From a bacterium (GTDB lineage: Bacteria > Desulfobacterota > Binatia > HRBIN30 > CADEER01), in NCBI GenBank assembly GCA_019637795.1, contig JAHBUY010000005.1, positions 1-64,000 of the forward strand: DNA of 64,000 nt, in the 5' to 3' direction. The notes under the pieces were generated by a model. That model ran no database searches and was not told where the DNA came from. It saw nothing but the letters and a program-made list of their open reading frames with translations. Of this stretch, positions 1-12,761 are shown in pieces. The first letter of the stretch is position 1. Every line of letters starts with the position of its first letter. The translations under genes were made by a program, and so were the position numbers.

Positions 1-54
1 CGCCCGCCGTGGTGAATTGAATCCGGACGACGCGGCGCGCTAGAGAGGCTGGAT

Positions 55-627
55 ATGGCAACCGCAGGTGACCTCCGGCGCGGCGGACGCGTCGAGCTCG
101 ACGGCGAGCCCTTCACCGTCGTCGACGTCCACTTCCAGAGCCCCTCCGCGCGCGGCGCCTCCACCCTGGTGAAGGCCAAGGTCCGCAACCTGCGGACCGG
201 CGCGGTGCTGGAGAAAACGTTCAAGACCGCCGACCGCATCGTCGAGCCACAGGTCGAGCTGCGCCCCGTCCAGTTCCTGTACGCGGACGGCGACGGCTAC
301 CACTTCATGGACGGCAACACCTACGAGCAGTTCGCGCTCGCCGCCGACGACATCGGCGACGCCGCCGGCTACCTGAAGGAAGGCCTGGCCGGCGTCCGCT
401 CGGTGGTCGTGAACGACGAGGTGATCAGCATCGAGCTGCCGCACATCATCAGCCTGCGGGTCGAACAGACCGACCCGGCGATCAAGGGCGCCACCGCCCA
501 GGCGCAGACCAAGCCGGCGACGCTGGAAACCGGCCTGGTGATCCAGGTGCCGTCGTATCTGGAATCGGGCGAGCTCATCCAGGTCGACACGCGCGAGGCG
601 CGCTTCGTCTCGCGCGCCAAGGAGTAA
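55..627 (+). CDS. efp: Elongation factor P family protein (EfpL/YeiP-like loop)
   Basis: A 190-aa protein of normal EF-P length with the KOW-like N-terminal domain (about 1-65) and two OB-type domains, ending in the family block [17 protein letters not shown] binds the ribosome near the E site and relieves stalling at proline runs. The tip of the domain I loop reads SPSARGAS with Arg33, as in the EF-P-like protein YeiP/EfpL; classical EF-P has a shorter loop with a modifiable Lys or Arg. The C-terminal end ([14 protein letters not shown]) looks like ordinary EF-P, so the protein mixes both types. ATG is preceded by GAGAGG. The next gene, parC, follows after 46 nt on the same strand. Confidence 0.88.
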   Translation: MATAGDLRRGGRVELDGEPFTVVDVHFQSPSARGASTLVKAKVRNLRTGAVLEKTFKTADRIVEPQVELRPVQFLYADGDGYHFMDGNTYEQFALAADDIGDAAGYLKEGLAGVRSVVVNDEVISIELPHIISLRVEQTDPAIKGATAQAQTKPATLETGLVIQVPSYLESGELIQVDTREARFVSRAKE

Positions 628-673
628 CGACCGGACCCGCGCCGGCTCGCGGCGCGGCGGTGGGGAGAAGCGG

Positions 674-3019
<2,346 letters not shown>

Positions 3020-3057
3020 AATCCCGCCGCAGCGGCCAGATCTTTCCCCGAAGCCGG

Positions 3058-3086
3058 TTGACACGCCACGGCGCCGGCCTTATCTG
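3058..3086 (+). promoter_or_regulatory. Putative sigma-70 promoter of groES-groEL
   Basis: A perfect -35 hexamer TTGACA (3058-3063) is followed after 17 bp by TATCTG (3081-3086), which matches TATAAT at only three positions. It lies about 90 bp upstream of the groES ATG, in the only non-coding stretch before the operon. No CIRCE inverted repeat was found. Confidence 0.4.
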
Positions 3087-3151
3087 CGCGCCGCCATTCA
3101 TAGCAGGCACTCGTGAATTCGACCGCCGCCGCCCGACGGCGGCGTCCATAG

Positions 3152-5131
<1,980 letters not shown>

Positions 5132-5153
5132 GCCGCGCCCGACTCGCGTCGAA

Positions 5154-5185
5154 GGGCGACCCCCAACGGGGTCGCCCTTTTTTTT
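5154..5185 (+). terminator. Intrinsic terminator after groEL
   Basis: A perfect 10-bp stem, GGGCGACCCC pairing with GGGGTCGCCC around a CAAC loop (5154-5177), is followed by eight T residues (5178-5185). It starts 22 nt after the groEL stop codon. It is the only hairpin with a U-tract noticed in the window. Confidence 0.93.
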
Positions 5186-5254
5186 GCCCGGCGGCCGCCG
5201 GAAGGATTCTCGCGGCTTGCGCCAGCCGGGCGCATCCGCGCATAACCGCCGGCC

Positions 5255-6283
5255 ATGAAGACCACCGACAAGCGCCCGCCCGCTCAGGACGCCATGCTCG
5301 CCCATATCACCGGCTACTGGATCTCGCAGATGGTGTTCGTCGCCGCCAAGCTCAATCTCGCCGACGAGCTCGCCGCCGGCCCGCGCTCGGTCGCGACCCT
5401 GGCGAAGAGGGTCGGAGCCGACGCGTCGGCGCTGCGCCGGATCCTGCGCGCCCTGGCCAGCGTCGGCATCTTCGCCGAGACCGCCAACGGCACCTTCCGT
5501 CTCACGCCCCTGGCCGCGACCCTGCGCGGCGACGTGCCGGGCTCGCTCAAGCCCTTCGCCAGCATGATGGTCGAGGGGTACAACTGGACCGCCTGGCAGG
5601 ACCTGCTCGGCGGCGTCCGCACCGGCGCCCTGCCCTTCGACCGGGTGCACGGCAAGCCGATCTTCGACTACCTGCGCGACCATCCCGAGGACGACCGCAT
5701 CTTCTCGGAATCGATGGCCAGCATCTCCGGCCCGGAGAACGCCGCCGTCGCGCGCGGGCTCGACTTCCATCGCTTCCACACCCTGGTCGACGTCGGCGGC
5801 GCGCACGGCCATCTCCTGGCGGCGATTCTCGGCCGCCATCGCCGCCTGCGCGGCATCCTGTTCGACCAACCGCAGGTGGTCGCCGGCGCCGCCGACAGCG
5901 GCTTCATCACCGCCCCGAAGCTGGCCGGCCGGGTCACCGTGCAGAGCGGCAGCTTCTTCAACGAGGTGCCGCCGGGCGCCGATGCCTATCTGATGAAGTA
6001 CATCATCCACGACTGGAACGACGAGCAGTGCGAACGCATCCTCGCCAACTGCCGCCGCGCCATGGCCCCGGGCGGCCGCGTGTTGGTCGCCGAACACGTG
6101 ATCCGACCCGGCAACGCGCCCGATTGGGGCAAGATGCTCGACATCAACATGCTGGTGCTGACCGGCGGTCGCGAGCGCACCAAGGAGGAATTCGCCGCCC
6201 TGTTCACCCGCGCCGGACTGCGCCTGGTGCGCGTCCACCGCACGGCGGCGGCGATCTCGCTGCTGGAAGCCGCGGCGGCGTGA
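5255..6283 (+). CDS. SAM-dependent O-methyltransferase (plant-type O-methyltransferase family 2)
   Basis: A 342-aa methyltransferase of the family that includes acetylserotonin and hydroxyneurosporene O-methyltransferases. The N-terminal half (about 15-105) is a winged-helix dimerisation domain. The C-terminal half is a Rossmann fold with SAM-binding VDVGGAHGH at 178-186. His252-Asp253 in IIHDWND sit where this family has its catalytic base. It would methylate a small hydroxylated molecule in the cytoplasm; the substrate cannot be read from sequence. The gene lies after the groEL terminator, and a TetR regulator gene follows 47 nt downstream, which may control it. Confidence 0.85.
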   Translation: MKTTDKRPPAQDAMLAHITGYWISQMVFVAAKLNLADELAAGPRSVATLAKRVGADASALRRILRALASVGIFAETANGTFRLTPLAATLRGDVPGSLKPFASMMVEGYNWTAWQDLLGGVRTGALPFDRVHGKPIFDYLRDHPEDDRIFSESMASISGPENAAVARGLDFHRFHTLVDVGGAHGHLLAAILGRHRRLRGILFDQPQVVAGAADSGFITAPKLAGRVTVQSGSFFNEVPPGADAYLMKYIIHDWNDEQCERILANCRRAMAPGGRVLVAEHVIRPGNAPDWGKMLDINMLVLTGGRERTKEEFAALFTRAGLRLVRVHRTAAAISLLEAAAA

Positions 6284-6330
6284 GCCGCGGCCGCCGCGGC
6301 CTTGCGTTCTTTATCAGCGTATAAGACACA

Positions 6331-7095
6331 TTGAATGTGACCGCCCGCCGCGCCTCGCGTCAGCCCTCTCGTCGCGCCCATCGGCGCGGCGTCCCGCGCC
6401 AGCGCCCGCGGCGGGCGCGCGCCAGCTCCGGAGCGACCCAGCGACGCATCATCGAAGCCGCGCTGCGGGCGTTCGGTGAGCAGGGCTACGACGGGGCGAT
6501 GACCCGGGACATCGCCGCCGCCGCCGGCGTGCAGCAGCCGCTCATCAACTACCACTTCGGCTCCAAGGAGGGGTTGTGGCGGGCCGTCGTCGCCCACCTC
6601 TTCTCCGAGCTGCAGGAGAGCGTGTCCGGCCGGCTGGGTGAGGTGTCGGCGCTCGGCCCCGCGGAGGCGCTGGCCGCGATGCTGCACCACTTCGTGCTCT
6701 TCACCGCCGAGCGGCCGCAACTCTCGCGCCTGATGCTCAAGGAGACGGCGAGCCACGGCGAGCGCCTGAGCTGGATCGTCGACCATCACCTGCGGCCGTC
6801 GTTCGAAGCGGCGCTGGCACTCATCCGCGCCGCCCAGCGGCGCGGCGCCCTCGCCGGCATCGATCCGATCAGCGCCTACTACCTGTTCGTCGGCGCGGCG
6901 ACGAGCGCCTTCGTCATGGGCCCGGCGTACGAGCTGCTCACCGGCGACGACCCCTTTCGTGCCGATCGGCGCGCCGCCTACGCCGACGCGGTGGTACGCC
7001 TCTTCCTGCCCACCCACGTCGCCGCGGCACGGCGCACGCCCCGTGCCCTGCCGGCGCCGTCGAACCATCCATCAGATCACACGAGGATACGATGA
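6331..7095 (+). CDS. TetR/AcrR family transcriptional regulator
   Basis: A 254-aa one-component regulator. After a basic leader of about 35 residues, the TetR helix-turn-helix spans about 36-82 (MTRDIAAAAGVQQPLINYHFGSKEGLW). The rest is a helical ligand-binding and dimerisation domain. The start used is TTG at 6331; GTG at 6337 is equally possible, and neither has a clear ribosome-binding site. Its stop overlaps the start of the DUF1329 gene by 4 bp (ATGA), so the two are translationally coupled. That suggests the regulator senses a substrate linked to the DUF1329 protein, or to the adjacent methyltransferase. Confidence 0.85.
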   Translation: MNVTARRASRQPSRRAHRRGVPRQRPRRARASSGATQRRIIEAALRAFGEQGYDGAMTRDIAAAAGVQQPLINYHFGSKEGLWRAVVAHLFSELQESVSGRLGEVSALGPAEALAAMLHHFVLFTAERPQLSRLMLKETASHGERLSWIVDHHLRPSFEAALALIRAAQRRGALAGIDPISAYYLFVGAATSAFVMGPAYELLTGDDPFRADRRAAYADAVVRLFLPTHVAAARRTPRALPAPSNHPSDHTRIR

Positions 7096-8387
7096 TGACA
7101 CGCACGACGCGCTGCATCGCCACCGCGATGTGGCTTGCTCTCGCCGTCCCCGCGCGCGCCGCCGACAGCGCCAGGAGCGGCGAGCCGTGGATCCTGGACA
7201 GCAACAGTTGGAAGCAAGCGGAAGGTCTGCTGCCCGACCCCGTCATGGAGCGGGTGAAGAAAGGCGATTACTGGTTCCGCGTCCAGCCGATCGATCCCGA
7301 GCGCTTCAAACACAACTACTCCGACGCCTTCTGGGCGGCGAGCGAGTCGAACGACGGCAAGTACGGCCTCGACGCGGAGACCTGCGGGCTCAAGGATCTG
7401 CAGACCGGGAAGCCGCCGGAGTTCTACTTCGGCTATCCGTTCCCCAAGGTCGACCCGAAGGATCCGCAGGCCGGCTGCAAGATGGCGTGGAACTTCGTCG
7501 CCGCCACCAACCAGGGCGGCGGCGGCGGCGCCACCTTCACCCTCAACGGCATCGACAGCACCGGCGAGTACAAGCGCATCAAGGCGTGGATCCACAGCTT
7601 CGCCTTCCTCGGCCGTCACGGCGGCCCGGTGCCGAATCCCGAGAACCTCGCCGGCACCGCGCTCACCGGCGTGCTCGAGCCGAGCGACGTCGACGGCGTC
7701 GGCGGGCTCACCAAGCGCACCAACACCTGGACGGCGCAGGACAAGGCCTGGTTCTACGTTCCCGCGACGCGCCGCGTACGCCAGGCCAGCGCCGCGTCGC
7801 GCTCGGAGCCGGTCGCCGGCATGGACATCTTCGCCGACGATCTGAACTGCTATGCCGGCAAGGTCGAGTACTACAAATGGAAGGTGATCGGCGAGACGAA
7901 CATTCTCGCCCCCGTCCTGCAGCCGGATCCGCTGGTTCCCACCCAGGTCACGAAGAGCCGCTCCGAGGTCACCATCCCGTACTTCAAGGGCGCCTACGAA
8001 ACCCCGGGCGCCAAGGGCGCGCCCTGGCTGATCGTCGACAACCTGGTGCTGATCCCACGCCCGGTGTGGATCCTCGAGGGCGAGTCGAACGATCCGTATT
8101 ACAACTTCGGCAAGGTGATCATGTACATGGACAAGGACATGTACCGGATCTACTGGAAGCTGGTGCACAACCGTGCCGGCGAGTACTTCTACAACGCGAT
8201 GTGCGCCTATCACTGGGCGAAGAGCGCCGACGGGTCGTTCTCGGCGGTGGCGCCGAACCTGGTGGTCGGGGTGAACGACAAGACCAATCGCGCCGCGCTG
8301 GGCGGCCGCTACAGCTCGCAGTTCTTCGAGCGCGAGTGGCCGGAAGACTACTTCAGCCTGCGCACGCTGACGCATCTGTCCGACTGA
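7092..8387 (+). CDS. DUF1329 domain-containing secreted protein
   Basis: A 431-aa protein with a signal peptide (about 1-23, cleavage after ARA) and a full-length DUF1329 domain, a LolA-like fold of unknown function. Aromatic-rich blocks such as NDPYYNFGKVIMYMDKDMYR and a C-terminal FFEREWPEDYF are typical. In many proteobacteria DUF1329 genes sit beside DUF1302 outer-membrane protein genes and RND-type exporters linked to lipid or sterol handling. A DUF1302 gene lies 2.5 kb away on the opposite strand, but no RND pump is nearby. The start overlaps the TetR stop. A periplasmic role is inferred from the signal peptide; the biochemical function is unknown. Confidence 0.85.
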   Translation: MMTRTTRCIATAMWLALAVPARAADSARSGEPWILDSNSWKQAEGLLPDPVMERVKKGDYWFRVQPIDPERFKHNYSDAFWAASESNDGKYGLDAETCGLKDLQTGKPPEFYFGYPFPKVDPKDPQAGCKMAWNFVAATNQGGGGGATFTLNGIDSTGEYKRIKAWIHSFAFLGRHGGPVPNPENLAGTALTGVLEPSDVDGVGGLTKRTNTWTAQDKAWFYVPATRRVRQASAASRSEPVAGMDIFADDLNCYAGKVEYYKWKVIGETNILAPVLQPDPLVPTQVTKSRSEVTIPYFKGAYETPGAKGAPWLIVDNLVLIPRPVWILEGESNDPYYNFGKVIMYMDKDMYRIYWKLVHNRAGEYFYNAMCAYHWAKSADGSFSAVAPNLVVGVNDKTNRAALGGRYSSQFFEREWPEDYFSLRTLTHLSD

Positions 8388-8424
8388 CGCGGCGCGGCGC
8401 GACACACGTGGGGGGGAACGATCC

Positions 8425-9174
8425 GTGCGACACGGACGAGAGTGGAGCATCGCGACACTGATCGGCGGCATCGTGCTCGCGGCGGCGCCGGCATCGGCGA
8501 CGCCCGCGTTGCGGGTCGACGGCGGCATCGGCGTCCCCGGCGGCACCGTGGCCGCCGTGGTCTCGCTGGCGGACGACCCGACCGGCGAGGCGGTGGCGGC
8601 CACCTTCGCGATCGACTACCCGTCGCCACCGCTCGACGCCGATCCCCTGACCTGCACTCTCGCCGCCCGCCTCGCCGGCACCCACCGCCTCACCGCCGCC
8701 GGACCGCTGCCCGGCATGCTCGGCCTGACCATCGCGCCGCTCGCCGGCGCGCCGCCGCTCGGCGACGGCGATCTCGCGAGCTGCGACTTCGCCATCGCGC
8801 TCGGCACGCCCGCGGGCACCGCGGCGCTCGAGTTGGCGAACGTCGCGGTCACCGATGCCGGCGGCGAGCCGGTCGCGGTCGACACCATCGACGGCGAAAT
8901 CGTCATCAGCGCCCCGGAATCGACCCCGACGGTGACCAACACGCCGACCATCACCCTGACCCCGACGGTGACGCTGACGCCGACCGATACACCGATACCG
9001 GTCCCCACCAACACCCCGACGGTCACCCCCACCGCGACGATCTTCCGGCCAACGGTGCTTGCCGACAACCTGGGCGGCTGCGCCATCGGCCCGGCGCCCG
9101 CGCCGGGCGCGCTGCCGCTGCTCGGCGGTGTCCTGTCCCTGTTGGCGCTGCGCCGTCGCCGCCGGCGGCCCTGA
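8425..9174 (+). CDS. Cohesin-like surface protein with Thr/Pro linker and MYXO-CTERM-like tail
   Basis: A 249-aa exported protein. A signal peptide (1-25, ending ASA) leads into a domain at about 26-165 that resembles a cohesin fold: a GVPGGTVAAVVSLAD opening strand, an AATFAIDYPSPPLD strand, and a closing DTIDGEIVIS strand. Then comes a Thr/Pro-rich linker (about 168-208) of TPT repeats. The C-terminus has a Cys in GGCAIGP, a hydrophobic helix (LPLLGGVLSLLAL) and a run of seven Arg/Pro residues, the plan of MYXO-CTERM sorting signals. The start codon is GTG after a G-rich stretch. The cohesin call rests on pattern only. Confidence 0.62.
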   Translation: MRHGREWSIATLIGGIVLAAAPASATPALRVDGGIGVPGGTVAAVVSLADDPTGEAVAATFAIDYPSPPLDADPLTCTLAARLAGTHRLTAAGPLPGMLGLTIAPLAGAPPLGDGDLASCDFAIALGTPAGTAALELANVAVTDAGGEPVAVDTIDGEIVISAPESTPTVTNTPTITLTPTVTLTPTDTPIPVPTNTPTVTPTATIFRPTVLADNLGGCAIGPAPAPGALPLLGGVLSLLALRRRRRRP

Positions 9175-9186
9175 GCGCCCGCATCA

Positions 9187-9229
9187 CAACGCCGGGTCGC
9201 CACGGTGAGACCGTGGCGACCCGGCGTTG
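9187..9229 (+). terminator. Perfect 20-bp hairpin without U-tract
   Basis: The arms at 9187-9206 and 9210-9229 are exact reverse complements separated by the 3-nt loop GAG. It starts 13 nt after the stop of the cohesin-like gene. No T-run follows on either strand, so termination would depend on the stem alone or on Rho. A protein-binding or RNA-stability role is possible. Confidence 0.55.
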
Positions 9230-9329
9230 ACGGCGCCCGAGCTGGCTCCGCTCCACGGCCGAGACCCGGCGGCATCGCGCCGATGTCCGCTCGGCCGCCG
9301 CGCATCCCCCTCTCGCCTAGTTCTAGTCC

Positions 9330-9358
9330 TTGCGACAGCCTTACCCTGCGCCTAGTAC
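9330..9358 (+). promoter_or_regulatory. Weak candidate promoter of the sulfatase-family gene
   Basis: TTGCGA (9330-9335), a 17-bp spacer and TAGTAC (9353-9358) lie 15 bp before the ATG. A near-identical direct repeat, GCCTAGTTCT at 9315-9324 and GCCTAGTACT at 9350-9359, frames the -35 box and could be a binding site. Confidence 0.3.
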
Positions 9359-9372
9359 TGTGAAGTCTCGGC

Positions 9373-10779
9373 ATGACCTCGCACCGCATCGCGGCAGCCT
9401 GGCAGCGCCGGATCATTCTGGCCGGTGCGCTGCTCACGGTCTCTGCGGCCCTCGGGCTCGCCTGGACCTTCGGGTGGGGCCTGCGCCAACGCCCCCCCAA
9501 CGTCCTGGTCGTCGTCATCGACAGCCTGCGCGTCGATCGCGTCGGCGCCTACGGATCGCCGCGCCGGCTGACACCATTCCTCGATGCGTTCGCCGAGCGG
9601 GCCACGGTGTACGAGCAGGCCTATGCCGCGAGCTCGTGGACGGTGCCCTCCGTGGCATCCATCTTCACCGGCCGGTATCCCTCCGAGCACCAGACGGTGA
9701 CGCTCCTGGCGCCGCTGCAGGAGAGCGAGCTGACCCTGGCCGAGGTGCTGGCGGCGCACGGCTATGCCACCTCCGCCGTCACCGCCAACGCGACCATTCG
9801 CGCGGACGGAGGCTTCGCGCAGGGTTTCGAGCAGTACGAGGTGGTCGGAACGGCCACGCCCCAGACACCCAAGTTCGACGGGAGCCTGGTCAGCGAGCAG
9901 GCGTTGAAGCGGGTTGACGACGTCGGCTCCGACCGACCGCAGTTTCTCTATCTGCACTACATGGACGTCCACGCGCCCTACCGCGCCCACGCGGGGATCA
10001 CGCCACCGCGCGATGCCACTCTGAAGCGCGGGGACGCGGCCCTGAACTTCGCGGTATCAGCCGGCACCTGGGAGGCGGACATCGAACGCCGGCGGACCAC
10101 TTGGGGGTTCGCCGCCGACGAGATCTGGCGCCTCGAGGATCTGTACGACGCCGAGGTCCGCCACCAGGACACCCTGTTGCGGCACCTGTTCGACGAGCTC
10201 GGCCGGCGAGGCTTTCTCGATCGCGCCCTGATCGTGGTGACCGCCGACCACGGCGAACAATTCGGTCGCCACGGCGCCTACAATCACGGCACCTCACTCT
10301 ACAACTCGCTGATCCACGTCCCCCTGATCGTTCGTTATCCGAATCAGACCGCGGGGCGGCGGGTCGCGGCGCCGGTCGAGCTCGCCGGGCTCGGCGCGAT
10401 GGCCATCAGGGCGGCCGGCCTGCCGCCCGCGCCCTCGTTCCACGTCCGGGAACCATCCGACCACACCCTCGATGGACAGCCGGCAACCGCCTTCAGCGAG
10501 CTGCTCGACAGTGGGCTGTACAAGGTGCGGACCCACACCGACGCGCTCGTCAGCCCAACCAGGAAGGTCATCGCGACCAACGACGGCCGCTATCTGTCCT
10601 TCGACCTCGCGACCGACCCGCTCGAACGCCATCCCCACACCGCCAGCGCCGAGCTGCGCGACGCCCTGGCGGCGCGCGGCGCGCTGATCCAGGCCGGCGC
10701 GCCGGGGACGGCGGTCGAGCTCGACGCCGCGACCCGCGAACGTCTGCGCGCCACCGGCTACCTGCCCGACGAGCCGTAG
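9373..10779 (+). CDS. Membrane-anchored sulfatase-superfamily hydrolase
   Basis: A 468-aa member of the alkaline phosphatase/sulfatase superfamily. One membrane segment (about 13-36) is followed by a periplasmic catalytic domain. Metal ligands expected in the family are visible: Asp50 in VLVVVIDSLRVDRVGAYG, HYMDVHAPY, and TADHGEQFGRHG. The nucleophile position reads WTVPSVASIFTGR, with Thr90 in place of the Cys or Ser of the formylglycine motif CxPxR. It is therefore probably not a formylglycine sulfatase; phosphoester or phosphoglycerol transfer is an alternative. It stands alone between the 9187 hairpin and a convergent DUF1302 gene. Confidence 0.8.
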   Translation: MTSHRIAAAWQRRIILAGALLTVSAALGLAWTFGWGLRQRPPNVLVVVIDSLRVDRVGAYGSPRRLTPFLDAFAERATVYEQAYAASSWTVPSVASIFTGRYPSEHQTVTLLAPLQESELTLAEVLAAHGYATSAVTANATIRADGGFAQGFEQYEVVGTATPQTPKFDGSLVSEQALKRVDDVGSDRPQFLYLHYMDVHAPYRAHAGITPPRDATLKRGDAALNFAVSAGTWEADIERRRTTWGFAADEIWRLEDLYDAEVRHQDTLLRHLFDELGRRGFLDRALIVVTADHGEQFGRHGAYNHGTSLYNSLIHVPLIVRYPNQTAGRRVAAPVELAGLGAMAIRAAGLPPAPSFHVREPSDHTLDGQPATAFSELLDSGLYKVRTHTDALVSPTRKVIATNDGRYLSFDLATDPLERHPHTASAELRDALAARGALIQAGAPGTAVELDAATRERLRATGYLPDEP

Positions 10780-10901
10780 CGCGACGACGGAACCACCGCG
10801 AGCGCCGCCGCGGCGTTTCCCCAATCATGCCGGCGCCGCGACGCGGCCGCCGTCCGACAGCCGTCACCGCGCCGCGCCATGCCCCGCTCGCATCGCGGGT
10901 T

Positions 10902-12761
10902 TCAGAGCACGTAGTCGAGCTGGAAGAGGACGTTGTCGCGATCGCGCAGCAGGCTGGTGCCGGAATTGCCGCGCAGCTCGCTGGCCCACAGGTAGCTGTA
11001 GTTGAACGTGAAGCGGAACGGGTCGTACGAGTAGACCACGTTCGGCTGCACCACCACCGATCCCGACCAGTCGAACAGCACGCTGAGGCTCGGCGTCACC
11101 TTGCCGCCGAAGTAGGTCGTGCCGATGAGCAGCGTCTGCAGGTACTGGTCGGCGGCGTTGTGGACGAACTCCGGTTCCGCCGCCGCGGTCGGCAGGCCCC
11201 AGCGATCCGGTGAGTAGATCGCCCGCTGCACCGGCAGCACCTCGCCGTTGAACAACACCGGCTGCCCCGGGAGCTGCGCCGCCGGCGTCTGAATGGCCGT
11301 GCGCGGCAGTGCGCCCACCAGGTGCTTGTAGAAGAACTGGGTGGTGATGAAGAACGAGGCGTTGGGATTGAGCCAGCGGACCGCCTGCTGGGTGTCGAAG
11401 CCGATCATGAGGTTCCACGAGTCACCCGTCCGCGGCTCCGAGACGCAGAAGCCGTCGGCACCGAGGCGCCCCTGCGGGCATGCCACGCCGTTGCGCGGCA
11501 GGGCGAACACGAACGGATCGAGCCCCTGCTGCGACCAGCGCGGCTCGTTGTGGAAGTAGGCCAGCTCGCTGCGGAAGATCGGCTCGCTGCTCAGATACAC
11601 CCAGCGCGCCCATTCCGGCGGGATGGCGAACGACATCGTGCCGCCTGTGATCTGCGCCTTTGGCGCCGTCTGCGTCACCAGGGCGGAGAATCCGGTGCCC
11701 TGCCCCTGGGTGATCGGCAGCGGAAAGCTCTGCGTCTTGATCCGCACCGCGGGGTTGTCGAGGTACGTATAGTAGTGGGCGATCGCGAACGTCGCCGTGT
11801 CGACGAGCGGGACCGAGGACATGAACTTGAGCTGCAAGCCGCCGCGGATGTCGTTGAAGGTGCGGTTCGGGGTGTCGATGACGGTGAGCTGCGTCGCCGA
11901 CGGCACGAAGTTCGGCAGCGCCCACGGCGAGCCGATGGGAATGCCGGGCGAGAAGCCGACCTTGTTGTCGATCGCCGCGAACCCCTCCACGAAGGTCTCG
12001 AAGAACGGCGTGCCGGGGATGGAACCGATGGCGTAGCTGGCGCGCAGCATGTCGAGCGGCACGCGGCGCTCGTCGAGCGGCACCAGAAAGCCGCCGAAGC
12101 TGTTGTCGAGCGGGTTGATGTTGTCGAGCAGGCGGAACACGTCGGTCTCGCCCCAGGCCAGGATCTGCCGCCCGAAGCGGAAGAAGAGCCGCCCGACGTC
12201 CGATTCCACGTACGCCTGGAACAGCCGGTTGCGCAGCACCGCGGTGTCGCGCAGATGCTGGCGGGCGTAGCCGATGTTGGGCTGGGCGCCGAACGGGCTC
12301 GCCGGCACCAGGGTGCGATTGTAGTACTGGTACGCGGTGCGGTACTCCGCCGGGCCGTAGTCGTACACCCCGTCGTACTCGCCGCGATAGGAGAGGAAGT
12401 AGCCGAACTTGCGGAGCGAGAACGGCAGCGTCTGCAGCAGCGCCAGCGGCCCGAACCCCTCCTTCAGCAGCCGGTCGAGGTCGTGTTCGAGCGTCGCCTC
12501 GACGAAGCTCCGACTCTGCCGCAGATGGCCGGTGGCCGACACCGGAAAGGTCAGGCTGCGTTGCGTGATCCGCCCCGGCGCCTGCTCGATCAGTTGGATG
12601 TTGGTGTCCTGCGTGCCGACGCGCGCCGCCGTGTAGGCGCGCAGGCCGAGCCTGATGTCGCCCTCCTGATCGAGCGCCGCGCCGTGCGCGCGCGCCGCCG
12701 CCACCATGCTGGCCGCCACCGCCAGCAGGATTCGTCCCAGCCTGTCGCTCCGTCGCGCCAT
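10902..12761 (-). CDS. DUF1302 family outer-membrane protein
   Basis: A 619-aa beta-barrel-type protein with a signal peptide and the DUF1302 signature GRQILAWGETDVFRLLDNINPLD around residues 205-227. Alternating aromatic strands continue to the end (NVLFQLDYVL), which is compatible with BAM recognition. The ATG at 12761 follows GGGGGGA at good spacing; a TTG 27 nt upstream lacks a ribosome-binding site. DUF1302 proteins commonly accompany DUF1329 proteins and are thought to take part in transport of hydrophobic compounds; the partner here lies at 7.1 kb. The gene is convergent with the sulfatase-family gene, and the 122 bp between them hold no clear terminator. Confidence 0.85.
   Translation of the reverse strand: MARRSDRLGRILLAVAASMVAAARAHGAALDQEGDIRLGLRAYTAARVGTQDTNIQLIEQAPGRITQRSLTFPVSATGHLRQSRSFVEATLEHDLDRLLKEGFGPLALLQTLPFSLRKFGYFLSYRGEYDGVYDYGPAEYRTAYQYYNRTLVPASPFGAQPNIGYARQHLRDTAVLRNRLFQAYVESDVGRLFFRFGRQILAWGETDVFRLLDNINPLDNSFGGFLVPLDERRVPLDMLRASYAIGSIPGTPFFETFVEGFAAIDNKVGFSPGIPIGSPWALPNFVPSATQLTVIDTPNRTFNDIRGGLQLKFMSSVPLVDTATFAIAHYYTYLDNPAVRIKTQSFPLPITQGQGTGFSALVTQTAPKAQITGGTMSFAIPPEWARWVYLSSEPIFRSELAYFHNEPRWSQQGLDPFVFALPRNGVACPQGRLGADGFCVSEPRTGDSWNLMIGFDTQQAVRWLNPNASFFITTQFFYKHLVGALPRTAIQTPAAQLPGQPVLFNGEVLPVQRAIYSPDRWGLPTAAAEPEFVHNAADQYLQTLLIGTTYFGGKVTPSLSVLFDWSGSVVVQPNVVYSYDPFRFTFNYSYLWASELRGNSGTSLLRDRDNVLFQLDYVL

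Noticed and set aside
3100..3125. Possible CIRCE element upstream of groES
   Set aside because: Only a GCACTC-like half (3107-3112) is present; the paired GAGTGC half is missing.
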